From an uncultured Bryobacterales bacterium (GTDB taxonomy: Bacteria; Acidobacteriota; Terriglobia; Bryobacterales; UBA6623), in contig CAMPKL010000112.1 in the NCBI GenBank assembly GCA_946887065.1, positions 1 through 8,800 of the forward strand: DNA of 8,800 bases, in the 5' to 3' direction. Within the stretch, counting starts at the first letter, position 1, and each line of letters starts with the position of its first letter. Below are positions 1 to 6,942 of the stretch, piece by piece. The notes under the pieces were generated by a model. It made no database searches. It was given only the letters and a program-made list of their open reading frames with translations, and was not told the origin of the DNA. The position numbers and the translations under genes are program-made.

Positions 1-92
1 CCAGGGCCAAATCCCGCCCCAACCTCAATACCCAGGGCGAACCGCGACAGAGCCGCGCCTGTGAGGGAGCGTTTTCTTTCAACCGTAATTTT

Positions 93-182
93 CAAATGTC
101 CGCTTTTTGGCCCCAAAACCGGTCATCGCCTGCCTCAGCAACGACTTAGGCCAAAATCAACCCTGACATTTGCGGACATTTG
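93..182. repeat. 11-bp inverted repeat pair flanking an AT-richer spacer
   Basis: caaatgtccgc at 93-103 is the exact reverse complement of gcggacatttg at 172-182. The spacer of 68 bases includes several A/T-rich runs. On an RNA this could form a long-range stem in the 3' region after the thiC stop codon. As DNA it could be two oppositely oriented copies of the same element. Confidence 0.55.
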
Positions 183-250
183 CGGACATCGCCGGACATT
201 CGCGGCCGTCTGGCGGACTTGCGCGGGCGTCTGGCGGACGATTGCGGGCG
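161..250. repeat. Degenerate 10/11-bp tandem repeat, core GCGGAC
   Basis: GCGG-type cores start at 172, 182, 202, 213, 223, 234 and 244. A variant (cggac) falls at 193, and a weaker unit ending in gacatt lies at 161-170. The step is 10 or 11 bp throughout, close to one helical turn of DNA. Unit bodies alternate between GCGGACATTT-like and GCGG(G/C)CGTCTG-like forms, which suggests a higher-order 21-bp unit in the right half. An exact inverted copy of GCGGACATTTG (172-182) lies at 93-103 (caaatgtccgc). The function is unknown. It could be a dispersed intergenic repeat, a protein-binding array or a structured 3' region of the thiC transcript. Confidence 0.7.
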
Positions 251-270
251 CGTGAGGACCGCTGCCGGTG

Positions 271-1710
<1,440 letters not shown>

Positions 1711-1712
1711 TC

Positions 1713-1742
1713 ATTATCCCATTCGATCCCGGTGAGGTCCAA
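1713..1742 (-). promoter_or_regulatory. Candidate thiC promoter
   Basis: On the minus strand, TTGGAC (1742-1737) and GATAAT (1718-1713) are separated by 18 bp. Transcription would begin near 1706 and give a leader of about 40 nt carrying the GAGGAG ribosome site. The -10 matches the consensus at 5 of 6 bases and the -35 at its first three. A leader of that length is too short for a TPP riboswitch. Confidence 0.4.
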
Positions 1743-1761
1743 GACGAAGCTGGCTGCACTG

Positions 1762-1790
1762 TTGCGGCGAATGGTCCGGCTGGATATCCT
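1762..1790 (+). promoter_or_regulatory. Candidate cytochrome c promoter, leaderless spacing
   Basis: TTGCGG (1762-1767) and TATCCT (1785-1790) are separated by 17 bp. The -10 ends 8 nt before the ATG at 1799, so the start of transcription would fall almost on the start codon. No Shine-Dalgarno sequence precedes this ATG, which agrees with a leaderless message. The -10 is only a partial consensus match. Confidence 0.35.
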
Positions 1791-1798
1791 TGCCCCTT

Positions 1799-2758
1799 AT
1801 GAGGCGCAAGTTCCTGCTGTGGTTCGCGTTCGTGCTGACGATCAGCGTGGGCATCATGCTCTACCTGATCGTCAAAGAGCCGCGGATGCGGGAGCTCAAG
1901 AACCTGCGCATCGAGTCGACGCCGGAACGGATCGCGCGCGGCGAGTATCTGGCGAATAACCTGTTGAGCTGCGTGCATTGTCACACGCAGCGCGACCACG
2001 ACGACTACTCGCTGCCTGCGGTGGGCCCGGCCTTCGCCGGCGGGGACTGCTTGGATGAGTTGGCGGGCTTCCCCGGCAAGATGTGCATGCCGAACATAAC
2101 GTCGGACAAGGAGACGGGCGTCGGCGGTTGGACGGACGACGAGTTGCTGCGGGCGATCCGTGAAGGCATTAGCCGCGACGGCGTCGCGCTGTTTCCGATG
2201 ATGCCTTTTGACGCTTACCGCCACTTGCCGGACGAAGACGCTTACGCGCTGATCGCCTATCTGCGAACGATCCCGGCGGTGAGCCGTGCGACGCCCGAGA
2301 CGGTGGTGAACTTCCCGATGAGCGTCATCGTGCGGCAGATCCCGACGCCGCTGGAAGAACCGGTGCCGCCTATGTCGCGCGACAACGAGGTCGCTTACGG
2401 AGACCATCTGGCGACCGTTGCCAGCTGCAAAGGATGCCACTCGGAGGACGTGGATGATCTAGCGGGCGGCCAGACCTTTCCGCTGCCGTCCGGGCCGGTG
2501 ACTTCGCCCAACATTACTCCCGATCCGACGGGCGTGCTGCCGGAAGAGTACGAGGGATTTGTTCGCTTGTTCCGCCAGTTCGCGCCCGAGAATGAAGCGT
2601 CGACGGTGGTCGATCCTGGGCATCTGACGGTGATGCCTTGGCGCTCTTTCGCGGGCCTGACGGACGAGGATTTGCACGCCCTGTTCACCTATCTGAGGAC
2701 CGTGAGGCCGGTCGAGAACGCTGTTCAGGTTTACGCGGCGGATCCCGAGGTCAAATAG
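1799..2758 (+). CDS. Membrane-anchored diheme cytochrome c
   Basis: This is an electron carrier held in the cytoplasmic membrane by one N-terminal helix (about residues 5-25 after RRK), with two class I cytochrome c domains facing the periplasm. From the ATG at 1799 it has 319 residues. The heme sites are CVHCH at 58-62 and CKGCH at 210-214. Likely axial methionines lie in FPMMPF (134/135) and VMPW (279). Each domain carries a PNIT-x-D-x-x-TG segment, so the protein looks like an internal duplication. The layout resembles cytochrome subunits of periplasmic dehydrogenases, but no dehydrogenase partner is nearby, so the electron donor and acceptor are unknown. A TTG nine bases upstream (1790) is possible but lies inside the likely -10 box. 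The DHH gene follows 50 bp downstream on the same strand and need not be co-transcribed functionally. Confidence 0.9.
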   Translation: MRRKFLLWFAFVLTISVGIMLYLIVKEPRMRELKNLRIESTPERIARGEYLANNLLSCVHCHTQRDHDDYSLPAVGPAFAGGDCLDELAGFPGKMCMPNITSDKETGVGGWTDDELLRAIREGISRDGVALFPMMPFDAYRHLPDEDAYALIAYLRTIPAVSRATPETVVNFPMSVIVRQIPTPLEEPVPPMSRDNEVAYGDHLATVASCKGCHSEDVDDLAGGQTFPLPSGPVTSPNITPDPTGVLPEEYEGFVRLFRQFAPENEASTVVDPGHLTVMPWRSFAGLTDEDLHALFTYLRTVRPVENAVQVYAADPEVK

Positions 2759-2808
2759 ATGGTTTGCTTAAAGGTCTGCCCTGTGAGAAGCTAATACGCT
2801 TTCCTGGA

Positions 2809-3756
2809 ATGCACGTTCGAATTCTCTATCACGACCGCTGTTTCGACGGCGCTTGCTCGGCTGCGATATTCGGACATTTCTTCCGCTCGCGGATGGATCC
2901 CGCTGCCGAGTTCTCGCTGCAGGGACTATTTCACCAGGCCAATCAAGTCTTCCCGGATGAGCTTTTCGCCGGGGAAGAGAATGCCATCGTCGATTTCAAG
3001 TTCGCCAACAACGCGAAACTGGATTGGTGGTTCGATCATCACCAGAGCGCGTTCCTGTCCGCGGAAGACGAGCGGGCATTCGAACGGGACGAGTCGGGCA
3101 AGAAGTTTTACGACGCGAGATATCGTTCTTGCACGCAATTTATAGCGGATGTCGCGCGGGACCGGTTTGGCTACGACGCTTCGGCGATGGCGGATCTTAT
3201 CCGCTGGGCCGACATCATTGACGGAGCGCGGTACGATTGCGCGAAGACCGCCGTGGAGATGCCGGCCGCGGCGATGAAACTGACCTTGGTTTTTGAGGCG
3301 TCGGAAGAAAACCTGACCAGCAAGGTCATCCCGTTGTTGACGGAATATTCGCTGGAAGAGATTGTGGAGCGGCCGGATATCCGGCCGGTGTTCGATGAAC
3401 TTTACCGCCGGCATCAGGCTTCGATCGACATTATTCGTAAGCGTTCGGTGAATAGGGACGGCGTGATTTTTTTCGATCTCGGCGACACGGACCTGGCGGG
3501 CTACAACAAATTCATTCCCTACTATCTGCATCCCGAGGGCACGTACACGGTGTCGGTGCTGGATGCGGGGTTCCGGACGAAAATTTCCGTTGGCTCAAGC
3601 CCCTGGGCGGAGAACCCGAAGCATAACTTAGCGACGTTGTGCGAGCGATACGGCGGCGGCGGGCACGCACGAGTGGGCGCAATCAGCTACGGTCCGGGCG
3701 AACTCGACAGAGCGCGGCAAACAGCGAGCGAGATTGTGGCTGAGTTGCAAACCTAG
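2809..3756 (+). CDS. DHH/DHHA1 family phosphoesterase
   Basis: This is a predicted cytoplasmic manganese-dependent phosphoesterase of the superfamily that includes RecJ, oligoribonuclease NrnA and cyclic-dinucleotide phosphodiesterases. It has 315 residues. Motif I is HDRCFDG (8-14; D9 and D13 likely metal ligands), motif II VDF (61-63), the defining DHH is at 76-78, and a motif IV-like WADIIDG is at 133-139. The C-terminal DHHA1 substrate-binding loop GGGGHARVG is at 282-290. Length and domain order suit an NrnA-like stand-alone enzyme, with no extra nuclease, CBS or membrane domain. Motif I has Arg-Cys-Phe between the two aspartates, unlike the common DxDG form. The substrate cannot be told from sequence; oligoribonucleotides, pAp or single-stranded DNA ends are all possible. 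The start is set at 2809 because the longer frame runs back into the cytochrome gene and homology begins at HVRILYHD. Its stop codon overlaps that of the convergent membrane gene. Confidence 0.88.
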   Translation: MHVRILYHDRCFDGACSAAIFGHFFRSRMDPAAEFSLQGLFHQANQVFPDELFAGEENAIVDFKFANNAKLDWWFDHHQSAFLSAEDERAFERDESGKKFYDARYRSCTQFIADVARDRFGYDASAMADLIRWADIIDGARYDCAKTAVEMPAAAMKLTLVFEASEENLTSKVIPLLTEYSLEEIVERPDIRPVFDELYRRHQASIDIIRKRSVNRDGVIFFDLGDTDLAGYNKFIPYYLHPEGTYTVSVLDAGFRTKISVGSSPWAENPKHNLATLCERYGGGGHARVGAISYGPGELDRARQTASEIVAELQT

Positions 3757-4175
3757 CTGGTGCGATAGCCGCGTCTTTTTGGTCCCGCGGCTTTAACGTG
3801 CAGCATGCTTCCGATGACGACGAGCAGGTATGCTGCGAAGATCCAGAGACTGAGCTTGAAGTCTTCGATTCCATCGAAGCGGTAGGCCGGGCTCCAAAAG
3901 GCTCTGGAGCCGATGTAGGCCACGAGCAGGCTCCACAGGACGTGCAACAAACGCGCGGCCTTGTTGGAGCGGAAAGCCAGCACAACTGCAATGAGGCCGG
4001 TGAGCCCTATGTAGAGCACCGTACTGGTCACGGTATCGGCCCAGGCCGGAATGGGACCGAGCCTGAGGTCGGAAGTCTCGAACGCGGCGATCAGGCCGAC
4101 CGTCAACAGAGCGAGGCTCAGGAGCAAGTTGACGAGTACGCTCAGATATCCCAACAGACGGCCAAGAGAACTCAT
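3753..4175 (-). CDS. Four-helix membrane protein of unknown function
   Basis: I do not recognise the family. From the ATG at 4175 the product has 140 residues with four hydrophobic stretches near 8-31, 48-68, 76-95 and 107-126. A basic tail (PKRRGYR, about 132-138) should lie in the cytoplasm. The first two helices are linked by a short segment ending in a Pro/Trp-rich turn (GPIPAW). A SRAFWSPAYRFDG segment between helices 3 and 4 is the most distinctive soluble part. There are no Cys or His clusters and no obvious catalytic residues. The frame stays open to an ATG at 4253, but that would add 26 polar residues and would lie upstream of the likely promoter, so 4175 is preferred. It converges with the DHH gene, the two stop codons sharing the CTAG at 3753-3756, and diverges from the aminopeptidase gene. 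Confidence 0.75.
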   Translation of the reverse strand: MSSLGRLLGYLSVLVNLLLSLALLTVGLIAAFETSDLRLGPIPAWADTVTSTVLYIGLTGLIAVVLAFRSNKAARLLHVLWSLLVAYIGSRAFWSPAYRFDGIEDFKLSLWIFAAYLLVVIGSMLHVKAAGPKRRGYRTS

Positions 4176-4191
4176 GAGGATTCGGTGCGGT

Positions 4192-4221
4192 TTAATACAA
4201 ACCGACCCGATATTGTAACAA
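4192..4221 (-). promoter_or_regulatory. Candidate promoter of the four-helix protein gene
   Basis: On the minus strand, TTGTTA (4221-4216) and TATTAA (4197-4192) are 18 bp apart. The -10 ends 16 nt before the ATG at 4175, predicting a leader of roughly ten bases with no Shine-Dalgarno sequence. The -35 lies inside the inverted repeat at 4207-4225. Confidence 0.4.
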
Positions 4222-4225
4222 TCGG
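4207..4225. promoter_or_regulatory. Inverted repeat, possible operator
   Basis: The sequence reads CCGA-TA-TTGT-A-ACAA-TCGG. TTGT/ACAA forms an odd-centred palindrome at 4213-4221, and outer CCGA/TCGG arms (4207-4210, 4222-4225) are set off by two unpaired bases on one side. It covers the -35 of the candidate promoter for the four-helix protein, a usual position for a repressor site. No matching regulator gene is in the window. Confidence 0.35.
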
Positions 4226-4245
4226 TGTGAGGGGAGGGCGCTGAC

Positions 4246-4283
4246 GGGGACACCCCGGGAGACCGCCAGCTAAAGCATGGCGG
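4246..4283. repeat. Two adjacent intergenic hairpins
   Basis: The first is GGGG-ACA-CCCC (4246-4256). The second is CCGCCAGC (4263-4270), loop TAAA, then GC-A-TGGCGG (4275-4283), an 8-bp stem with one bulged A. They lie between the divergent four-helix protein gene and pepP. There is no T run, so they are not standard terminators. They resemble short REP-like intergenic palindromes; copies elsewhere in the genome would confirm this. Confidence 0.5.
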
Positions 4284-4316
4284 CTCGGATCTCTAGACCG
4301 CTCGGATCTCTATACT
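4283..4316 (+). promoter_or_regulatory. 13-bp direct repeat and -10 box before pepP
   Basis: gctcggatctcta occurs at 4283-4295 and again at 4300-4312, a 17-bp period. The second copy runs into TATACT (4311-4316), a 5-of-6 match to the -10 consensus, which ends 8 nt before the ATG at 4325. No -35 consensus is visible at the proper distance, so the repeat may be an activator site that takes its place. Transcription would start at or next to the ATG. Confidence 0.4.
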
Positions 4317-4324
4317 GAAGTGCC

Positions 4325-5611
4325 ATGGTTCGGCTGGCTTTATTGTTGCTGTCGGCGGTCGTTTGCTCGGCTGTTGAGCGCGAGCCGCTGGAGGTTTTTC
4401 GCGAGCGGCGGGAGCGGTTGGCGGCTGAGAAGCCGGATGGCGTCATTATTCTGCTGGGGTTCGAAGAGGACGAAGGGCGCCCGGGGCCGAGCCGTTTCCG
4501 TCAGCAGAATGAGTTTTATTACCTGACAGGCTGGAATGCGCCGGGAGCGGCTGCGCTGCTGTTGCCTGCGCAGGATGGGGCCGCTTACCGGGAGATGCTC
4601 TTTCTGCCCCGGCGCGATCCTCATGATGAAGTTTGGTCGGGCGTGCGGGTGGACCCTGGGTCGAAGGAAGCTTCGCGTTTGAGCGGTTTTGCCGACGTTC
4701 GCGGAAGGGACGACTTCGAGAAAGTTCTCAGCGACGAATTGGGGTCGTATGCCGCTGCGTATGGCGTGACGTCTCTGCCCTCGGACGGCTACGGGACGCT
4801 TTCGCAGGTTGATCTGTCCCAGAGGCTGAATGAAGCGGCGGGGCTTCCGGTTCAGGATCTGCGGGACGCGATCGACCGCATGCGATTGATCAAATCGCCC
4901 GGAGAGATCGCCTTGATCGAAAAGGCTGTCGCCTGCTCGGCGGACGCGCACCTAGCCGCCATGCGAAACGTGCGCGAGGCGGCGCGTGAATTTCAAATCC
5001 AGGCCAAGATGACCGACGCGCTGTTGGCGTGCGGTTGCGAGCGGAATGCTTATGCGCCGATCGTCGCGGCGGGGGCGAATAGCGTCGTGCTGCACTACAC
5101 CGAGAACGACGCGGAGGTGGCACGCGGTGACCTGGCGTTGCTGGATGTGGGCGGCGAATACAGTTTCTACGCCGCCGATTTGACGCGGACGCTGCCGGTT
5201 TCGGGTCGATTCAGCAAGCGGCAACGGGCGGTGTACGAGCTGGTGTTGAAAGCGCAGCGGGCGGTCATCGCCGCCGTGAAGCCGGGCATGACGCTGTCGG
5301 GGAGCGGCTCGAATAGTCTCACCCAGATTGCGCGAGAGGTATTCGAGGCGGAGAAGCGCGGGCTTTCGCGGAGCTTCACGCACAGCGTCGGGCACCACAT
5401 TGGGCTGGCGGTCCACGACTCGGGCGACCCGTTCGAACCTTTGCAGGCTGGGATGGTGATTACCGTGGAGCCGGGACTCTACCTGCCCGACGAAGGCTTC
5501 GGAGTACGGATTGAAGATATGGTGCTGGTGACCGAAGACGGCGCACGGGTGCTCAGCGCCATGCTGCCAGGCGATGCCGCCGAAGTGGAGCGGCTGATCA
5601 ACGCAGAGTAG
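4325..5611 (+). CDS. pepP: Secreted Xaa-Pro aminopeptidase, M24B family
   Basis: This is a two-metal aminopeptidase that removes the N-terminal residue from peptides whose second residue is proline. The product has 428 residues. A short signal peptide is visible at 1-16 (VRLALLLLSAVVCSA, likely cut near A16), which puts the enzyme in the periplasm or outside. Next come an aminopeptidase-P N-terminal domain (about 20-180, with NEFYYLTGWN at 62-71) and the pita-bread M24 domain. The five metal ligands are all present: D274 (LLDVG), D285 (ADLTRT), H357 (HSVGHHIG), E382 (VEPGLY) and E397 (RIED). H364 in AVHD is the conserved catalytic-pocket histidine. The ATG at 4325 gives a complete signal peptide. 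The ribosome site is poor and a -10 box sits just upstream. It ends 1 bp before the stop of the convergent secreted-protein gene. Prolidase is the main alternative name, but the AMP_N domain favours PepP. Confidence 0.92.
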   Translation: MVRLALLLLSAVVCSAVEREPLEVFRERRERLAAEKPDGVIILLGFEEDEGRPGPSRFRQQNEFYYLTGWNAPGAAALLLPAQDGAAYREMLFLPRRDPHDEVWSGVRVDPGSKEASRLSGFADVRGRDDFEKVLSDELGSYAAAYGVTSLPSDGYGTLSQVDLSQRLNEAAGLPVQDLRDAIDRMRLIKSPGEIALIEKAVACSADAHLAAMRNVREAAREFQIQAKMTDALLACGCERNAYAPIVAAGANSVVLHYTENDAEVARGDLALLDVGGEYSFYAADLTRTLPVSGRFSKRQRAVYELVLKAQRAVIAAVKPGMTLSGSGSNSLTQIAREVFEAEKRGLSRSFTHSVGHHIGLAVHDSGDPFEPLQAGMVITVEPGLYLPDEGFGVRIEDMVLVTEDGARVLSAMLPGDAAEVERLINAE

Positions 5612-5612
5612 G

Positions 5613-6842
5613 CTAGCGGGACGAACTTGCCGGCTCGGCTGCCAGTACGGGTTGCTGGTGATCGAGGATGAGCAAGGTGTCTTTGAGGGCCTGTCCGAAA
5701 CCCCTGGCTTGGGTGATGTCGAACTCGTGGATCGTGTGATTGCTGAGGCCGGCGCTGATGGCGTCGCGCCAGGGATAGGCGCGCGGATTGCGGTTGTAGA
5801 TGAAGTAGAAGACCGGCGCGGAGGTGAACTCCTGCGGCGGCATGATGGCGCTTTCAGGCGAGCGGTCAAAGACCAGCTTCGGACCCACGAAGATGATGGC
5901 GTCGGGTTCGTTGTCGCTCCTAGCTAGATGGGTCTCGAACAGTTCGCGAATGAAGCGCCGGCTGCTTTCTTTGTCCTGCAACTTTTCGATGTCGACGGAA
6001 CCGCCTTCGATGTTCGCGAAGGCATCTCCAAGGGCGGGGAAGTCGATTCGCGCCGCACGGTCCTGTTCGAAGAATACTTTCTCCAACTGCGATTGATAGG
6101 CAACGACGCTGAAGACGCCGAATTGGGGTTCTCTGCTGATAGCCCGGACCATGGAGACGACGCTGCTCAGGTCATAGGAGTTGAGCCGGGCCATCGCCGC
6201 GTTGCCCGGCGTGAAATTGATGATGAGCTTGACGTGGCGCAACGCCTCGCGGGGACGCATGACGGGCGGCTCGTCCGCGAACAACTCGTCGGTGAAGGGC
6301 ATGACGATACTGTCGCTGGGATTGGTAGCCAGTTTTTCGAATTCCTCGACCGTTTCGGCGGCCACTTCCCAGTTGGAGGCGCAGACCTTGCCCGTCTGGT
6401 CGCGCATCTGCCAATTGATTTTGTATTGGCCCGGACCTAAGCGGAACTTGCCCGGGAGGTTTGCCTCTCCTGTGGCGTCGGCTGCGATGGACGGCACCAC
6501 ATAACGATGCTGCATGTAGACCGATTCGTCGGGGTTGTTGAGCGGGGTGACGCGGAAGACCACGCGCAAGGAGTTCCCGTCGCCGGCCAAGGCCGCAAGG
6601 GGGATCTTGGCGTTGTAGCCGGCGCGGAAGTTGAGATCGTACTCAAGTTCCGGCTCGAGCGGTTCGACTTCGCAAGGGAGGTCGATTCGCTTCTCGTCGG
6701 ACGAAAGCACAGCCAAATCGCCGGCTCCTAAGTAACCGTTGCCGTCCGAGCCCACGCGCAACAACTCCTGACCGTTGGACGTACTCGCTAGACATAACGC
6801 CAGAAACAATCCCGCAAGATCGGTTGAAGGTCGGCAACGCAT
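5613..6842 (-). CDS. Secreted VWA-like protein without MIDAS residues
   Basis: The role is unknown. From the ATG at 6842 the product has 409 residues, with a signal peptide at about 1-24 (hydrophobic LAGLFLALCLAS, likely cut at NG/QE). Residues 40-165 look like a beta-rich N-terminal domain with two cysteines (C57 and C154) that could form a disulfide. Residues 200-395 read like an alpha/beta von Willebrand A fold: strand HVKLIINFTP (203-212), helix YDLSSVVSMVRAI, strand FGVFSVVAYQ (241-250), strand DAIIFVGP (314-321) and strand PVFYFIYN (343-350). The DxSxS metal-site motif expected after the first strand is absent. The style recalls secreted VWFA-related families expanded in Solibacter-like acidobacteria (recollection, not searched). 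The frame is open up to 7127, but the start at 6842 gives a clean signal peptide and has TATAAT 15 nt upstream. It converges on pepP and diverges from the radical SAM gene. Confidence 0.75.
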   Translation of the reverse strand: MRCRPSTDLAGLFLALCLASTSNGQELLRVGSDGNGYLGAGDLAVLSSDEKRIDLPCEVEPLEPELEYDLNFRAGYNAKIPLAALAGDGNSLRVVFRVTPLNNPDESVYMQHRYVVPSIAADATGEANLPGKFRLGPGQYKINWQMRDQTGKVCASNWEVAAETVEEFEKLATNPSDSIVMPFTDELFADEPPVMRPREALRHVKLIINFTPGNAAMARLNSYDLSSVVSMVRAISREPQFGVFSVVAYQSQLEKVFFEQDRAARIDFPALGDAFANIEGGSVDIEKLQDKESSRRFIRELFETHLARSDNEPDAIIFVGPKLVFDRSPESAIMPPQEFTSAPVFYFIYNRNPRAYPWRDAISAGLSNHTIHEFDITQARGFGQALKDTLLILDHQQPVLAAEPASSSR

Positions 6843-6857
6843 CGGAACGACTGCTGA

Positions 6858-6863
6858 ATTATA
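6858..6863 (-). promoter_or_regulatory. Perfect -10 box for the VWA-like gene
   Basis: TATAAT reads on the minus strand (plus-strand attata) and ends 15 nt before the ATG at 6842. The best -35 at 17-bp spacing is TTCTAA, a weak match. The transcript would start near 6851, with a leader of about nine bases and no Shine-Dalgarno sequence. This supports 6842 over the upstream in-frame starts at 6953 and 7127. Confidence 0.5.
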
Positions 6864-6913
6864 GCTTGCCGCTGCAAATCTTAGAAGGGTCCGGCGAGGG
6901 AAAGAAAAAGACC

Positions 6914-6942
6914 TTGACACGAGGCGAATAAAAAGCGAATAT
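6914..6942 (+). promoter_or_regulatory. Candidate promoter of the radical SAM gene
   Basis: A perfect -35 TTGACA (6914-6919) is followed after 17 bp by GAATAT (6937-6942), which matches -10 consensus positions 2, 5 and 6. Transcription would start near 6949, where an in-frame GTG lies. That fits a leaderless start. Confidence 0.45.

Larger units (their letters stand above)
1..270. other. Non-coding region downstream of thiC
   Basis: No convincing gene is seen here. The open frame at 61-255 reads straight through the short tandem repeat and has low-complexity, Arg/Trp-rich content, so it is probably not real. The left edge has a near-exact 10-bp direct repeat (ccagggccaa at 1-10, ccagggcgaa at 32-41), followed by a GC-rich segment around 41-70 with the look of a dispersed intergenic repeat. 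The right part is the phased repeat array listed separately. No clear rho-independent terminator for thiC (stop at 271-273, minus strand) is visible. Confidence 0.6.

Noticed and set aside
161..250. CRISPR array
   Set aside because: The units are 10-11 bp with no spacers of 25-40 bp and no cas genes nearby.
61..255. Small open frame through the phased repeat
   Set aside because: There is no ribosome site, and half of the product is the translated tandem repeat. A repeat origin explains it better.
2638..2808. Longer N-terminus for the DHH protein (start at 2638)
   Set aside because: It would overlap the cytochrome gene by over 100 bp in another frame and adds sequence unrelated to the DHH fold.
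4325..4375. Lipoprotein signal on the aminopeptidase
   Set aside because: A cysteine is present in the signal region, but the preceding residues (AVV) do not fit a lipobox, which needs Gly, Ala or Ser just before Cys.
4952..5869. 305-codon minus-strand open frame across pepP and the VWA-like gene end
   Set aside because: It is antisense to the conserved M24 domain, with low-complexity Arg/Pro/Ser composition typical of shadows.
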